Positions 23,210 to 33,417 of a stretch of DNA of 64,000 bases are shown one piece after another. A model generated the notes under the pieces. It was given only the letters and a program-made list of their open reading frames with translations. It had not been told where the DNA came from and searched no databases. Where the stretch lies: positions 582,826,471 to 582,890,470 of the forward strand of contig NC_053390.1 of the NCBI RefSeq assembly GCF_905171765.1. The letters run 5' to 3'. The position numbers and the translations under genes were made by a program. This stretch comes from Bufo bufo (taxonomy: Eukaryota > Chordata > Amphibia > Anura > Bufonidae). How positions within the stretch are numbered: the first letter of the stretch is position 1; each line of letters begins with the position of its first letter.

Positions 23210-26200
23210 AGGAAAACATCTGGTAAGGGACGCGGACGCGGACATGGTCGTGGTAGTGTTAGTTGACCCTCTGGTGCTGGGAGAGGACGTGGCCGTTCTG
23301 CCACAGCCACACGTCCTAGTGTACCAACTACCTCAGGTCCCAGTAGCTGCCAGAATTTACAGCCATATTTGGTGGGGCCCAATGCCGTTCTAAGGATGGT
23401 AAGGCCTGAGCAGGTACAGGCATTAGTCAATTGGGTGGCCGACAGTGGATCCAGCACGTTCACATTATCTCCCACCCAGTCTTCTGCAGAAAGCGCACAG
23501 ATGGCGCATGAAAACCAAGCCCATCAGTCTGTCACATCACCCCCATGCATATCAGGGAAACTGTCTGAGCCTCAAGTTATGCAGCAGTCTCTTATGCTGT
23601 TTGAAGACTCTGCTGGCAGGGTTTCCCAAGGGCATCCACCTAGCCCTTCCCCAGGGGTGGAAGAGATAGAATGCACTAACGCACAACCACTTATGTTTCC
23701 TGATGATGAGGACATGGGAATACCACCTCAGCACGTCTCTGATGACGAAACACAGGTGCCAACTGCTGCATCTTTCTGCAGTGGGCAGACTGAACAGGAG
23801 GCCAGGGATCAAGACAGGGTGGAAGACGATTCAGGGGACGATGAGGTCCTAGACCCCACATGGAATGAAGGTCGTGCCACTGACTTTCATAGTTCGGAGG
23901 AAGAGGCAGTGGTGAGACCGTGACAACAGCGTAGCAAAAGACAAAGAGGGAGCAGTGGGCAAAAGCAGAACACCCGCCGCCAAGAGACTCCGCCTGCTAC
24001 TGACCGCCGCCATCTGGGACCGAGCACATCAAAGGCAGCTTCAAGGAGTTCCCTGGCATGGCACTTCTTCAAACAATGTGCTGACGACAAGACCCGAGTG
24101 GTTTGCACGCTGTGCCATCAGAGCCTGAAGCGAGGCATTAAAGTTCTGAACCTTAGCACAACCTGCATGACCAGGCACCTGCATGCAAAGCATGAACTGC
24201 AGTGGAGTAAACACCTTAAAAACAAGGAACTCACTCAGGCTCCCCCTGCTACCTCTTCTGCTGCTGCCGCCGCCTCGGCCTCTTCTGCTGCTGCCGCCGC
24301 CTCGGCCTCTTCCTCCGCCTCTGGAGGAACGTTGGCACCTGCCGCCCAGCAAACATGGGATGTACCACCAACACCACCACCTGCGTCACCAAGCATCTCA
24401 ACCATGTCACACGGCAGCGTTCAGCTATCCATCTCACAAACATTTGAGAGAAAGCGTAAATTCCCACCTAGCCACCCTCGATCCCTGGCCCTGAATGCCA
24501 GCATTTCTAAACTACTGGCCTATGAAATGCTGTCATTTAGGCTGGTGGACACAGACAGCTTCAAACAGCACATGTCGCTTGCTGTCCCACAGTATGTTGT
24601 TCCCAGCCGGCACTACTTCTCCAAGAGAGCCGTGCCTTCCCTGCACAACCAAGTATCCGATAAAATCAAGTGTGCACTGCGCAACGCCATCTGTGGCAAG
24701 GTCTACCTAACCACAGATACGTGGACCAGTAAGCACGGCCAGGGACGCTATATTTCCCTAACTGCACACTGGGTAAATGTAGTGGCGGCTGGGCCCCAGG
24801 CGGAGAGCTGTTTGGCGCACGTCCTTCCGCCGCCAAGGATCGCAGGGCAACATTCTTTGCCTCCTGTCTCCTCCTCCTCCTACTCAGCTTCCTCCTCCTC
24901 TTCTTCCACCTGCTCATCCAGTCAGCCACACACCTTCACCACCAACTTCCGCACAGCCCGGGGTAAACGTCAGCAGGCCATTCTGAAACTCATATGTTTG
25001 GGGGACAGGCCCCACACCGCAAAGGAGTTGTGGCGGGGTATAGAACAACAGACCGACGAGTGGTTGCTGCCGGTGAGCCTCAAGCCTGGCCTGGTGGTGT
25101 GCGATAATGGGCGAAATCTCGTTGCAGCTCTGGGACTAGCCGGTTTGACGCACATCCCTTGCCTGGCGCATGTGCTGAATTTGGTGGTGCAGAAGTTCAT
25201 TCGAAACTACCCCGACATGTCAGAGCTGCTGCATAAAGTGCGGGCCGTCTGTTCGCGCTTCCGGCGTTCACATCCTGCCTCTGTTCGCCTGTCAGCGTAA
25301 CTTCGGCCTTCCCGCTCACCGCCTCATATGCGACGTGCCCACCAGGTGGAACTCCACCTTTCACATGCTGGACAGACTGTGCGAGCAGCAGCAGGCCATA
25401 GTGGAGTTTCAGCTGCAGCACGCACGGGTCAGTCGCACTGCGGAACAGCACCACTTCACCACCAATGACTGGGCCTCCATGCGAGACCTGTGTGCCCTGT
25501 TGTGCTGTTTCGATTACTCCACCAACATGGCCAGTGGCGATGACGCCGTTATCAGCGTTACAATACTACTTCTATGTCTCCTTGAGAAAACACTTAGGGC
25601 GATGATGGAAGAGGAGGTGGCCCAGGGGGAGGAGGAGGAAGAGGGGTCATTTTTAGCACTTTTAGGCCAGTCTCTTCGAAGTGACTCAGAGGGAGGTTTT
25701 TTGCAACAGCAGAGGCCAGGTACAAATGTGGCCAGACAGGGCCCACTACTGGAGGACGAGGATGAGGAGGAGGTGGAGGAGGATGAGGATGAAGCATGTT
25801 CACAGCGGGCTGGCACCCAACGCAGCCCGGGCCCATCACTGGTGCGTAGCTGGGGGGAAACGCAGGACGATGACGATACGCCTCCCACAGAGGACAGCTT
25901 GTCCTTACCTCTAGGCAGCCTGGCACACATGAGCGACTACATGCTGCAGTGCCTGCGCAACGACAGCAGAGTTGCCCACATTTTAACGTGTGCGGACTAC
26001 TGGGTTGCCACCCTGCTGGATCCACGGTACAAAGACAATGTGCCCACCTTACTTCATGCACTGGAGCGTGATAGTAAGATGCGCGAGTACAAGCGCACGT
26101 TGGTAGACGCGCTACTGAGAGCATTCCCAAATGTCACAGGGGAACAAGTGGAAGCCCAAGGCGAAGGCAGAGGAGGAGCAAAAGGTCGCCAACGCAGCTG

Positions 26201-26621
26201 TGTCACGGCCAGCTCCTCTGAGGGCAGGGTTAGCATGGCAGAGATGTGGAAAAGTTTTATCACCACGCCACAGCTAACTGCACCACCACCTGATACGGAA
26301 CGTGTTAGCAGGAGGCAACATTTCACTAACATGGTGGAACAGTACGTGTGCACACCCCTCCACGTACTGACTGATGGTTCAGCCCCATTCAACTTCTGGG
26401 TCTCCAAATTGTCCACGTGGCCAGAGCTAGCCTTTTATGCCTTGGAGGTGCTGGCCTGCCCGGCGGCCAGCGTTTTGTCTGAATGTGTATTCAGCACGGC
26501 AGGGGGCGTCATTACAGACAAACGCAGCCACCTGTCTACAGCCAATGTGGACAAACTGACGTTCATAAAAATGAACCAGGCATGGATCCCACAGGACCTG
26601 TCCATCCCTTGTGCAGATTAG
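23210..26621 (+). pseudogene. hAT (ZBED-type) transposase, copy B, inactivated
   Basis: The ATG at 23210 opens MRKTSGKGRGRGHGRG. The order is as in copy A: acidic N-terminal region, BED finger 24.06-24.20 kb (CTLCHQ...HLHAKH), catalytic core with TTDTWTSKHGQGRY near 24.71 kb, VCDNG near 25.10 kb, HIPCLAHVLNLVVQ near 25.15 kb, and hATC (ACPAASVLSECVFSTAGG) near 26.45 kb, ending at the TAG at 26619. Lesions: stop TGA near 23264, stop TGA near 23922, and an 8-bp deletion near 25290 that shifts frame. The first Arg of the SER motif is Cys. None of these lesions is shared with copy A. Dead copy. Confidence 0.95.
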
Positions 26622-26749
26622 ACATTAACTACCTCCCCTTAACAATATATTATTGTACTCCAGGGCACTTCCTTATTCAATCCTATTTTTATTTTCATTT
26701 TACCATTATATTGCGGGGCAACCCAAAGTTGAATGAACCTCTCCTCTGT

Positions 26750-27300
26750 CTGGGTGCAGGGGCCTAAAAATATCAGTGGCCTGTTCCAGTGGTGGGTGAC
26801 ATGAAGCCTGATTCTCTGCTATGACCTGAAGACTGATTCTCTGCTGACGTGAAGCCTGAATCTCTGTTATGGGACCTCTCTCCTCTGCCTGGGTGCCTGG
26901 GACTAAATATGTGACAATGGACTGTTCCAGTGGTGGGTGACGTGAAGCCTGATTCTCTGCTATGACATGAAGACTGATTCTCTGCTGACATGAAGCCTGA
27001 ATCTCTGTTATGGGACCTCTCTCCTCTGTCTGGGTGCCGGGGCCTAAAAATATCTGACAGTGGCCTGTTCCAGTGGTGGGTGACATGAAGCCTGATTCTC
27101 TGCTATGACATGAAGACTGATTCTCTGCTGAAATGAAGCCTGATTCTCTGTTATGGGACCTCTCTCCTCTGTCTGGGTGCCGGGGCCTAAATATATGACA
27201 ATGGACTGTTCCAGTTTTGGGTGACGTGAAGCCTGATTCTCTGCTATGACATGAAGACTGATTCTCTGCTGACATGAAGCCTGATTCTCTGCTATGGGAC
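26750..27300. repeat. 141-bp tandem array in hAT copy B
   Basis: GGGACCTCTCTCC recurs at 26871, 27012, 27155 and 27296 (141, 143, 141 bp). Reverse complement of the array in copy A, with fewer units here (about four against seven). Confidence 0.9.
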
Positions 27301-27416
27301 CTCTCTCCAATTGATATTGGTTAATTTTTATTTATTTTATTTTTATTTTTATTCATTTCCCTATCCACATTTGTTTGCAGGGGATTTAACTACATTTTGC
27401 TGCCTTTTGCAGCCCT

Positions 27417-27530
27417 GCCATCAAGCTTGTGCGCAAAACCAAGAACAAACTTCAGAGTGAATTGGAGGATCTGATGGTTGACCTGGACCACCAGAGGCAA
27501 ACTATGTCTAGTATAGAGAAGAAACAGAAG
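27417..27530 (+). pseudogene. MYH9-like processed pseudogene, first part
   Basis: Coding sequence for the rod of a non-muscle myosin heavy chain: reads [18 protein letters not shown] then VDLDHQRQ and IEKKQK, closest in my memory to MYH9. It is intronless, begins abruptly at the broken end of hAT copy B and stops at AAGAAACAGAAG, where PLE1 is inserted. It continues in the same frame at 35134. The parent protein is the motor of contractile bundles; this fragment has no start, motor domain or promoter. Confidence 0.85.
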
Positions 27531-29153
27531 AATATGAACAAAATGACTGGGCACACCTAAGGATACTTAGTTGCTAATGTTTATTAGATAAAAGGACAAT
27601 AAATGTAGTAGAGTAAATATTCTACAATATAAACTTGCGACAGTAAAATTATGTGGCAACACTTCATATAAAATTCTGTATGTTTGTAGTTGACGTGCGC
27701 ATTTAATCACTATCGTAATGGAATAGCATCTGTGACTAAAAGCTGCACTTCAGATACAAAATGGAAATACGTAAATAGATGAAATTAATCCATAGAAAAC
27801 GACCTCGTATAAAAGCAACAATGTATATAAGTGAAATATAATATAACATAGACCAATAAAATTTAGATATAAGTGTTGGTCTTGATAAAAATAAGAACCG
27901 CAAATAGAAGGTAAAAATGCAATATTATATATTCTCCTAAGATATGTGGACTAAAAAGTAGAGATTCACTGTCCTGGAAAAATCATGAAGTTCCAGGTAA
28001 GGCAGGTGTCAGTTCAATATATCAAAAACGGACCCTGACAGGACAAAAGTGCAGTTTATAGTGAATGGTGTCTTACACCGTAAGTGACTCAGCGGCGTCC
28101 CGCTTTCAGTCAGAGAGAGATCCCTTAGAAAGATGGTAAACAAGTTTCGGAACAGTCTTACCGGTTTTTGGAGGTTCCTCACGTGTGGAAGGAGCCTCAG
28201 CTGTCTATCGGAACTTTGCTGTTTTCCGCTGTAATCAGGTAGAACCCCCGATAGATGTTTTGGGTCACCTGTTAGTTATTAGTTTGCTGCACGCGGTCCC
28301 GCTTGTAACACGCGGTTGCGATGTCGCAGCTCCCGATGAGCAGTTTCAGACCAGCTTTATAAAGACGGTGTAGACTTGTTCCTCAATAGAGTCGGTGTGG
28401 TGCACTCACACAAAGTAGAGCTTGGGGGGTCAGACCAGACGCGTTTCGGGGCTAAGGTATCCCCTTCTTCAGTGGCTATCCGACCTCCCCAAAAGACCTT
28501 TCTTTTATGCTCCACGAAGGAGCTTTGCAAAACCCGGTTCGTGTTCTGATACCGGAAGTCCTGTAGAAGTGATTGTTCCATCAAACATTATATATTTTCT
28601 TTTCCGATATGGTAAAGCAGCTTGTTTTGTTCCATTTATTTCAACCATTAGTTATGTATGTCCACTTCTATAAATATCATATTTAGTTATTGTGTTAAAT
28701 AGCATTAAAAATAACCTTGCGGTTCACTTGCGGTTTATTTTAAATCTATGTTGAGACTGCAGAACCTACTAAACAAATAGTGTCTGCATGTATAAAAATA
28801 CAAATACAAGGAAAACGTTCCATAAATATTACCAGTACATATATAAATATCTATATAAAAAATGTATTAAAAATAAAAGTATATTAAAAATATATTAAAA
28901 AAGACAGCAATATGATTACATAAAACTTGCATAAAAATTCATAAAAATTCATAAAACTCAAAAATTCCATAGAAAAAATTCTCCATATAAAAAATTTTTT
29001 TCCATACATAAAAATTTTTTTTCAAAAAATTCATAAAACTTTTTTTAAATATTTTTTTATTTTTTATGTATGAAGGAACTTTTCATTATTTCATTAACTC
29101 ACAAGACTGAGGCAGTGGCGAATGGAGTCGATAGATGTAACCTGTTAGAGGAC
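27531..29153 (-). repeat. PLE1 inverted pLTR arm
   Basis: Reverse complement of 33418-35038, ending TTAGAGGA before direct-orientation pLTR sequence starts. It contains a hammerhead motif on the minus strand. The outer 95 bp seen at the right end (35039-35133) is missing on this side. Confidence 0.95.
28428..28485 (-). ncRNA. Hammerhead ribozyme motif, PLE1 inverted arm
   Basis: Minus-strand copy of the 58-nt motif at 34084-34141: stem I GGTC/GACC and CCA/TGG, core CTGAAGA, stem II GGGG/CCCC, core GAAA, then CGCGTC with cleavage predicted after GTC. Identical core to the plus-strand copy. Confidence 0.85.
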
Positions 29154-30071
29154 AAGCGGGACCGCGTGCAGCAAACTAATAACTAACAGGTGACCCAAAA
29201 CATCTATCGGGGGTTCTACCTGATTACAGCGGAAAACAGCAAAGTTCCGATAGACAGCTGAGGCTCCTTCCACACGTGAGGAACCTCCAAAAACCGGTAA
29301 GACTGTTCCGAAACTTGTTTACCATCTTTCTAAGGGATCTCTCTCTGACTGAAAGCGGGACGCCGCTGAGTCACTTACGGTGTAAGACACCATTCACTAT
29401 AAACTGCACTTTTGTCCTGTCAGGGTCCGTTTTTGATATATTGAACTGACACCTGCCTTACCTGGAACTTCATGATTTTTCCAGGACAGTGAATCTCTAC
29501 TTTTTAGTCCACATATCTTAGGAGAATATATAATATTGCATTTTTACCTTCTATTTGCGGTTCTTATTTTTATCAAGACCAACACTTATATCTAAATTTT
29601 ATTGGTCTATGTTATATTATATTTCACTTATATACATTGTTGCTTTTATACGAGGTCGTTTTCTATGGATTAATTTCATCTATTTACGTATTTCCATTTT
29701 GTATCTGAAGTGCAGCTTTTAGTCACAGATGCTATTCCATTACGATAGTGATTAAATGCGCACGTCAACTACAAACATACAGAATTTTATATGAAGTGTT
29801 GCCACATAATTTTACTGTCGCAAGTTTATATTGTAGAATATTTACTCTACTACATTTATTGTCCTTTTATCTAATAAACATTAGCAACTAAGTATCCTTA
29901 GGTGTGCCCAGTCATTTTGTTCATATTCAATTGCCTTTTAACAGCGGGGTGACGCTGTAGGACTGAGAGCACCCTTTTTTGGTGTGTCTACCACCCTGTG
30001 CATCCGACTAACATATTTATTTGATATTTTTCTTTGTCACCCTAGTGGATAGCACGGTTGGTTGACCCACC
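29153..30071 (+). repeat. PLE1 partial direct pLTR and 5' leader
   Basis: Direct repeat of 34265-35132 (from AAGCGGGACCGCG to CTAACATATTTATTT), followed by about 45 bp of unique leader up to the start codon. It begins downstream of the hammerhead position, so it has no ribozyme. AT-rich; likely holds the promoter, but no box is convincing. Confidence 0.9.
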
Positions 30072-31040
30072 ATGGATATTTGGGATCACATGGAGATCAA
30101 AAAACAAAAAGTAGATAATTTTCTTTTTGACAACAGTAATTTGAATACTAGTAATCCTGATATATGTATTAATACCACTTTCAGAGAACTAGAAACATTA
30201 TTAATCCGCCAGCTTAAACAACGGTGGGAAATTAAAACACTAAGGAGATGCATAGAAATTGACAAGATTCCCAAAGGTTTATTGATTTATAAAAATCCTG
30301 CACAAGACTTATGCAGTGATATATTTAATAAAGAATGGGAGGACCTTTTGCATGGACAGTCGGTTGCATGTACAAAACTTATCATTAAGAGACGTATGGA
30401 AATATTAGAAGAAACTACCAAACGTATTGCAGATTTAAAAATAATAATAGATAAATTTACTAAGAATGAAGAAATTAACTTAATTCAAACCGACATATGC
30501 AAAAATTTAGACAGAATAGAACAAGAAATAATAGAGAAAAAAGTAAAAAAACTGAATTTCAAAAGAAGAGGGAGGACTGATAGGGAAATTAACAACAGAG
30601 AAGGAGGTGCTGAACATGTACCAACAATAATAGCAATCAGCAACACGACAAATGAAATAGATACGACTGAACAAGAATTAACAAGAAATGACCACTTCAA
30701 CATTCCCACATATAATAGATTTGAAACACTAGAAGAAACTAATCATTTTTTAGACCGCACTCCCCCACACCACCGTTCACGTATAAGACACAGATCACCA
30801 CCACTGAGAACACAAACCACACAGAAAAACACACATATAGACCATCAATACAATCTGAGAAACAAAAATCAGAATGCATCACAGATACACAAAACCCCAA
30901 ATATGAGGAGACACAACTCACAGGACGAATATCACAATCACAATCACATACACAGGGTGAGACATTACGACACAGAAAGGGGAAGACACGAAGAGGAACA
31001 AGGAGAAAAAGGACACTATCACTACAGACATCACCCATAA
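30072..31040 (+). CDS. PLE1 N-terminal coding part
   Basis: The start ATG at 30072 has a good context (CCACCATGG). The product opens MDIWDHMEIKKQ and is a Lys/Glu-rich, probably coiled, N-terminal region (RWEIKTLRRCIEID, KEWEDLLHGQSVACTKL) followed by a low-complexity basic stretch (RSRIRHRSPP, QYNLRNKNQN). In related elements this region precedes the reverse transcriptase in one polyprotein. Here the frame must change by -1 somewhere in the 298-nt overlap 30743-31040 to join the RT frame. The His/Glu-rich last 30 residues (HNHNHIHRVRHYDTE) are probably out of frame. Confidence 0.85.
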   Translation: MDIWDHMEIKKQKVDNFLFDNSNLNTSNPDICINTTFRELETLLIRQLKQRWEIKTLRRCIEIDKIPKGLLIYKNPAQDLCSDIFNKEWEDLLHGQSVACTKLIIKRRMEILEETTKRIADLKIIIDKFTKNEEINLIQTDICKNLDRIEQEIIEKKVKKLNFKRRGRTDREINNREGGAEHVPTIIAISNTTNEIDTTEQELTRNDHFNIPTYNRFETLEETNHFLDRTPPHHRSRIRHRSPPLRTQTTQKNTHIDHQYNLRNKNQNASQIHKTPNMRRHNSQDEYHNHNHIHRVRHYDTERGRHEEEQGEKGHYHYRHHP

Positions 31041-33337
31041 TCACAAATGATGCAATTATTAATTTAAGTTCAGTAACCCTATCAGACACACAAAAACAAC
31101 TCCTTAATAAAGGTTTAAAGTTTGCACCTACAAAACCACTCAATAAGTTTGAAACTTTTATTGGAGTGGAGAAATTCATAAGGAAATTATGTCTAAAAAA
31201 ATATTTCTTAAAAAACCCAATAAGCCGAGAAATCAATTTGCCCACAATCCAAGACCCAATCATACACACTTCTTTGAAAAATAAATCAAAGAAATATCCG
31301 AGAAATGAACTCAGCCAAGAGCTGATAACATTCAAAGAATGTGTTATGAGGGATGTAAAAAAGATCAAAAGTAATGTGAAATATAAACGGAATAATTTAA
31401 CACAAAAAGAAACCATAGCACTTAAACAATTACAAAAAGAAAACAATATAATAATCCGTCCAGCGGACAAAGGCGGTTCCATAGTGATTCAAGATACTGA
31501 AAAGTATAATGCAGAATGCCTGCGTCAACTGGCGGATACCAGTACATATCAACTTTTAAAAAATGATCCAACTGATCAATTTTATATTAATTTAAGTAAC
31601 CTTTGTAAAAAAGGAATGGACAGCGGTATTTTAAATAAAGAAGAATATGATTTTGTTTTAAATAAATACCCCAGAATCCCGGCCTTTTATTGCATCCCGA
31701 AAATTCATAAAGATAAATCAAATCCCCCCGGACGTCCGATTATTTCAGGGATTGAGTCATTAACTGCAAATCTTTCTATGTATATTGACACTCTACTTCA
31801 AACCAAAGTGAAAAATACACCTTCATATGTCAAAGATACAACGCAAATAATAAAGAAAATAGAAAATATGCAATTTGAAAACCATTGGATAATGGGCTCT
31901 CTAGACGTACAATCCCTATATACGGTCATAGACCATGAACAAGGTAAAAAAGCAATAAAAAAACAACTAATTACAGAAGGTAGACTAACAGATATACAGA
32001 TAGATTTTTTAATCGAGGGTATTAATTTTATATTAAATCATAATTATTTTTATTTTAATGGATCCTTTTACTTGCAGATTCGGGGCACTGCCATGGGCAC
32101 CAGGTTCGCCCCCAGTTATGCTAATTTATTTATGGCCGATTGGGAAGAGCAACTTGTGGCCCCCAAACTGGGGACGGACCTGGTGCTCTGGCAAAGATAC
32201 ATCGATGATGTGTTTTTTATCTGGAAATCAGGCCCCGAATCATTTAATCAGTTTTTAGAAGATATCAATAATAACAATTTTAATCTCAAATTTTCTGGAA
32301 CAAATAGCAAAGAAACCTTGGAATTTTTGGATTTAAAAATTTATGTAGAAGACAAGGTACTTAAAACCTGTACATTCATTAAGCCCTCAACGCGGAATAG
32401 TTATATTTTATTTAACAGCTGCCACTTACCGAGTTGGCTTACCAACATTCCGCAGGGCCAATTCCAAAGGTTGAGACGCAACTGCACAATGAAGGATCAA
32501 TTTGAAATTGAGGCTGAAAAAATGAAATTGGAATTTTTAAAAAAAGAATATCCAGAAGAAATTCTAAATGTGGCACTAAATAAAGTCACTAAAATGGATA
32601 GAAAGGAATTTTTTGAAGATAAAACTAAAAATCAGAAAGGACAAATGGATAAGCAAGTGAAAATAATACTACCTTATAGTAGTGAACACAATAAAATAAA
32701 AAAGATTATAAATAAACACTGGGATATTATTAAAAAAGAAAAAACTATAGGTTCAATAATCCCAATAAAACCCCTAATCGTCTTCACTAAAGCACCAACT
32801 TTGGGAAACAAAATAGCACCCACAGTTAAGGAAGACGAACAACGAGTTAATACCTCATCAATACAAAAATGGATGGATCTTAAGGGCTTTTTCAGGTGTG
32901 GCCAATGCGGCAATTGCAAACTAACATCCTTCACAAAACAAACAAAAGAAGTAATTGCGACCACAAATGGACATAAACACACTATAAGAGAATTTTTAAC
33001 CTGTAGTACAGAGAATGTTATCTATATGATAGAATGCCCCTGCAAACGCCAATACATAGGCAGGACTAAAAGAATGCTTAAAAAACGTCTTTCTGAACAT
33101 ATATCAAATATTAAAAAGGGTGTAGATACCCATTCTCTTTCTAGACACTTTAAAATGGCGCATAATAGTGACCCATCTAATTTAAAATTTGCAGCCATAG
33201 ATAAGGTTCCAAAAAGCTGGAGAAAAGGTAATCACATCAGCAGAATGTCAAGATTAGAAACGCAGAGAATCTTTGAAATGGAGACCATGATTCCTGACGG
33301 CTTAAATGCAGAATGTGAACTCTTTGGCTTTTTGTGA
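30743..33337 (+). CDS. PLE1 reverse transcriptase and GIY-YIG endonuclease
   Basis: Open from 30743 to the TGA at 33335. It first reads a basic stretch (TRRGTRRKRTLSLQ), then LLNKGLKFAPTKP, a signature start of Penelope-like RTs (31.1 kb). RT motifs: PADKGGSIVIQD, PGRPIISGIESLT, GSLDVQSLYTVI, RGTAMGTRFAPSYANLFM and RYIDDVFFIW with YIDD at 32198-32209. C-terminal: zinc-binding CGQCGNC near 32897, then the GIY-YIG nuclease (VIYMIECPCKRQYIGRTKR, LKKRLSEH, 33.01-33.10 kb) and a tail MSRLETQRIFEMETMIPDGL ending FGFL. RT and nuclease motifs look intact. The RT copies element RNA at a nicked target made by the nuclease. No separate start is obvious; translation probably comes from 30072, by a frame change, or this copy carries a 1-nt indel. 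Confidence 0.95.
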   Translation, partial: SFFRPHSPTPPFTYKTQITTTENTNHTEKHTYRPSIQSEKQKSECITDTQNPKYEETQLTGRISQSQSHTQGETLRHRKGKTRRGTRRKRTLSLQTSPIITNDAIINLSSVTLSDTQKQLLNKGLKFAPTKPLNKFETFIGVEKFIRKLCLKKYFLKNPISREINLPTIQDPIIHTSLKNKSKKYPRNELSQELITFKECVMRDVKKIKSNVKYKRNNLTQKETIALKQLQKENNIIIRPADKGGSIVIQDTEKYNAECLRQLADTSTYQLLKNDPTDQFYINLSNLCKKGMDSGILNKEEYDFVLNKYPRIPAFYCIPKIHKDKSNPPGRPIISGIESLTANLSMYIDTLLQTKVKNTPSYVKDTTQIIKKIENMQFENHWIMGSLDVQSLYTVIDHEQGKKAIKKQLITEGRLTDIQIDFLIEGINFILNHNYFYFNGSFYLQIRGTAMGTRFAPSYANLFMADWEEQLVAPKLGTDLVLWQRYIDDVFFIWKSGPESFNQFLEDINNNNFNLKFSGTNSKETLEFLDLKIYVEDKVLKTCTFIKPSTRNSYILFNSCHLPSWLTNIPQGQFQRLRRNCTMKDQFEIEAEKMKLEFLKKEYPEEILNVALNKVTKMDRKEFFEDKTKNQKGQMDKQVKIILPYSSEHNKIKKIINKHWDIIKKEKTIGSIIPIKPLIVFTKAPTLGNKIAPTVKEDEQRVNTSSIQKWMDLKGFFRCGQCGNCKLTSFTKQTKEVIATTNGHKHTIREFLTCSTENVIYMIECPCKRQYIGRTKRMLKKRLSEHISNIKKGVDTHSLSRHFKMAHNSDPSNLKFAAIDKVPKSWRKGNHISRMSRLETQRIFEMETMIPDGLNAECELFGFL

Positions 33338-33417
33338 TTGATGGTTGGGTCCTGCCTTTGAGGGTGAGCCTTGCCGAATAGCTAATAAGCCCCGGCTGGC
33401 TCCCCCTCGACGGCAGT
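33338..33417 (+). other. PLE1 3' untranslated linker
   Basis: Unique 80 bp between the stop codon and the 3' pLTR, with a GGCTTATTAGC-type sequence on the minus strand. No distinct element seen. Confidence 0.5.

Larger units (their letters stand above)
21129..27416 (+). mobile_element. hAT DNA transposon, copy B, 3' truncated
   Basis: It begins TAGGGATGAGCGAACCCG, the same terminus as copy A, and contains the same parts in the same order on the plus strand: subterminal repeats, transposase, 141-bp array, AT-rich tail. The match to copy A stops at GCAGCCCT (about 27416), roughly 190 bp short of the expected terminus, where MYH9-like sequence begins. Two copies of a CACCCAGCGCCTAAAA segment (21787 and 22718) are 276 bp apart once the solo LTR is removed. 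Confidence 0.92.

Noticed and set aside
30739..31482. 247-codon minus-strand frame
   Set aside because: Antisense of the PLE1 coding overlap; hydrophobic composition arises from A-rich sense codons.
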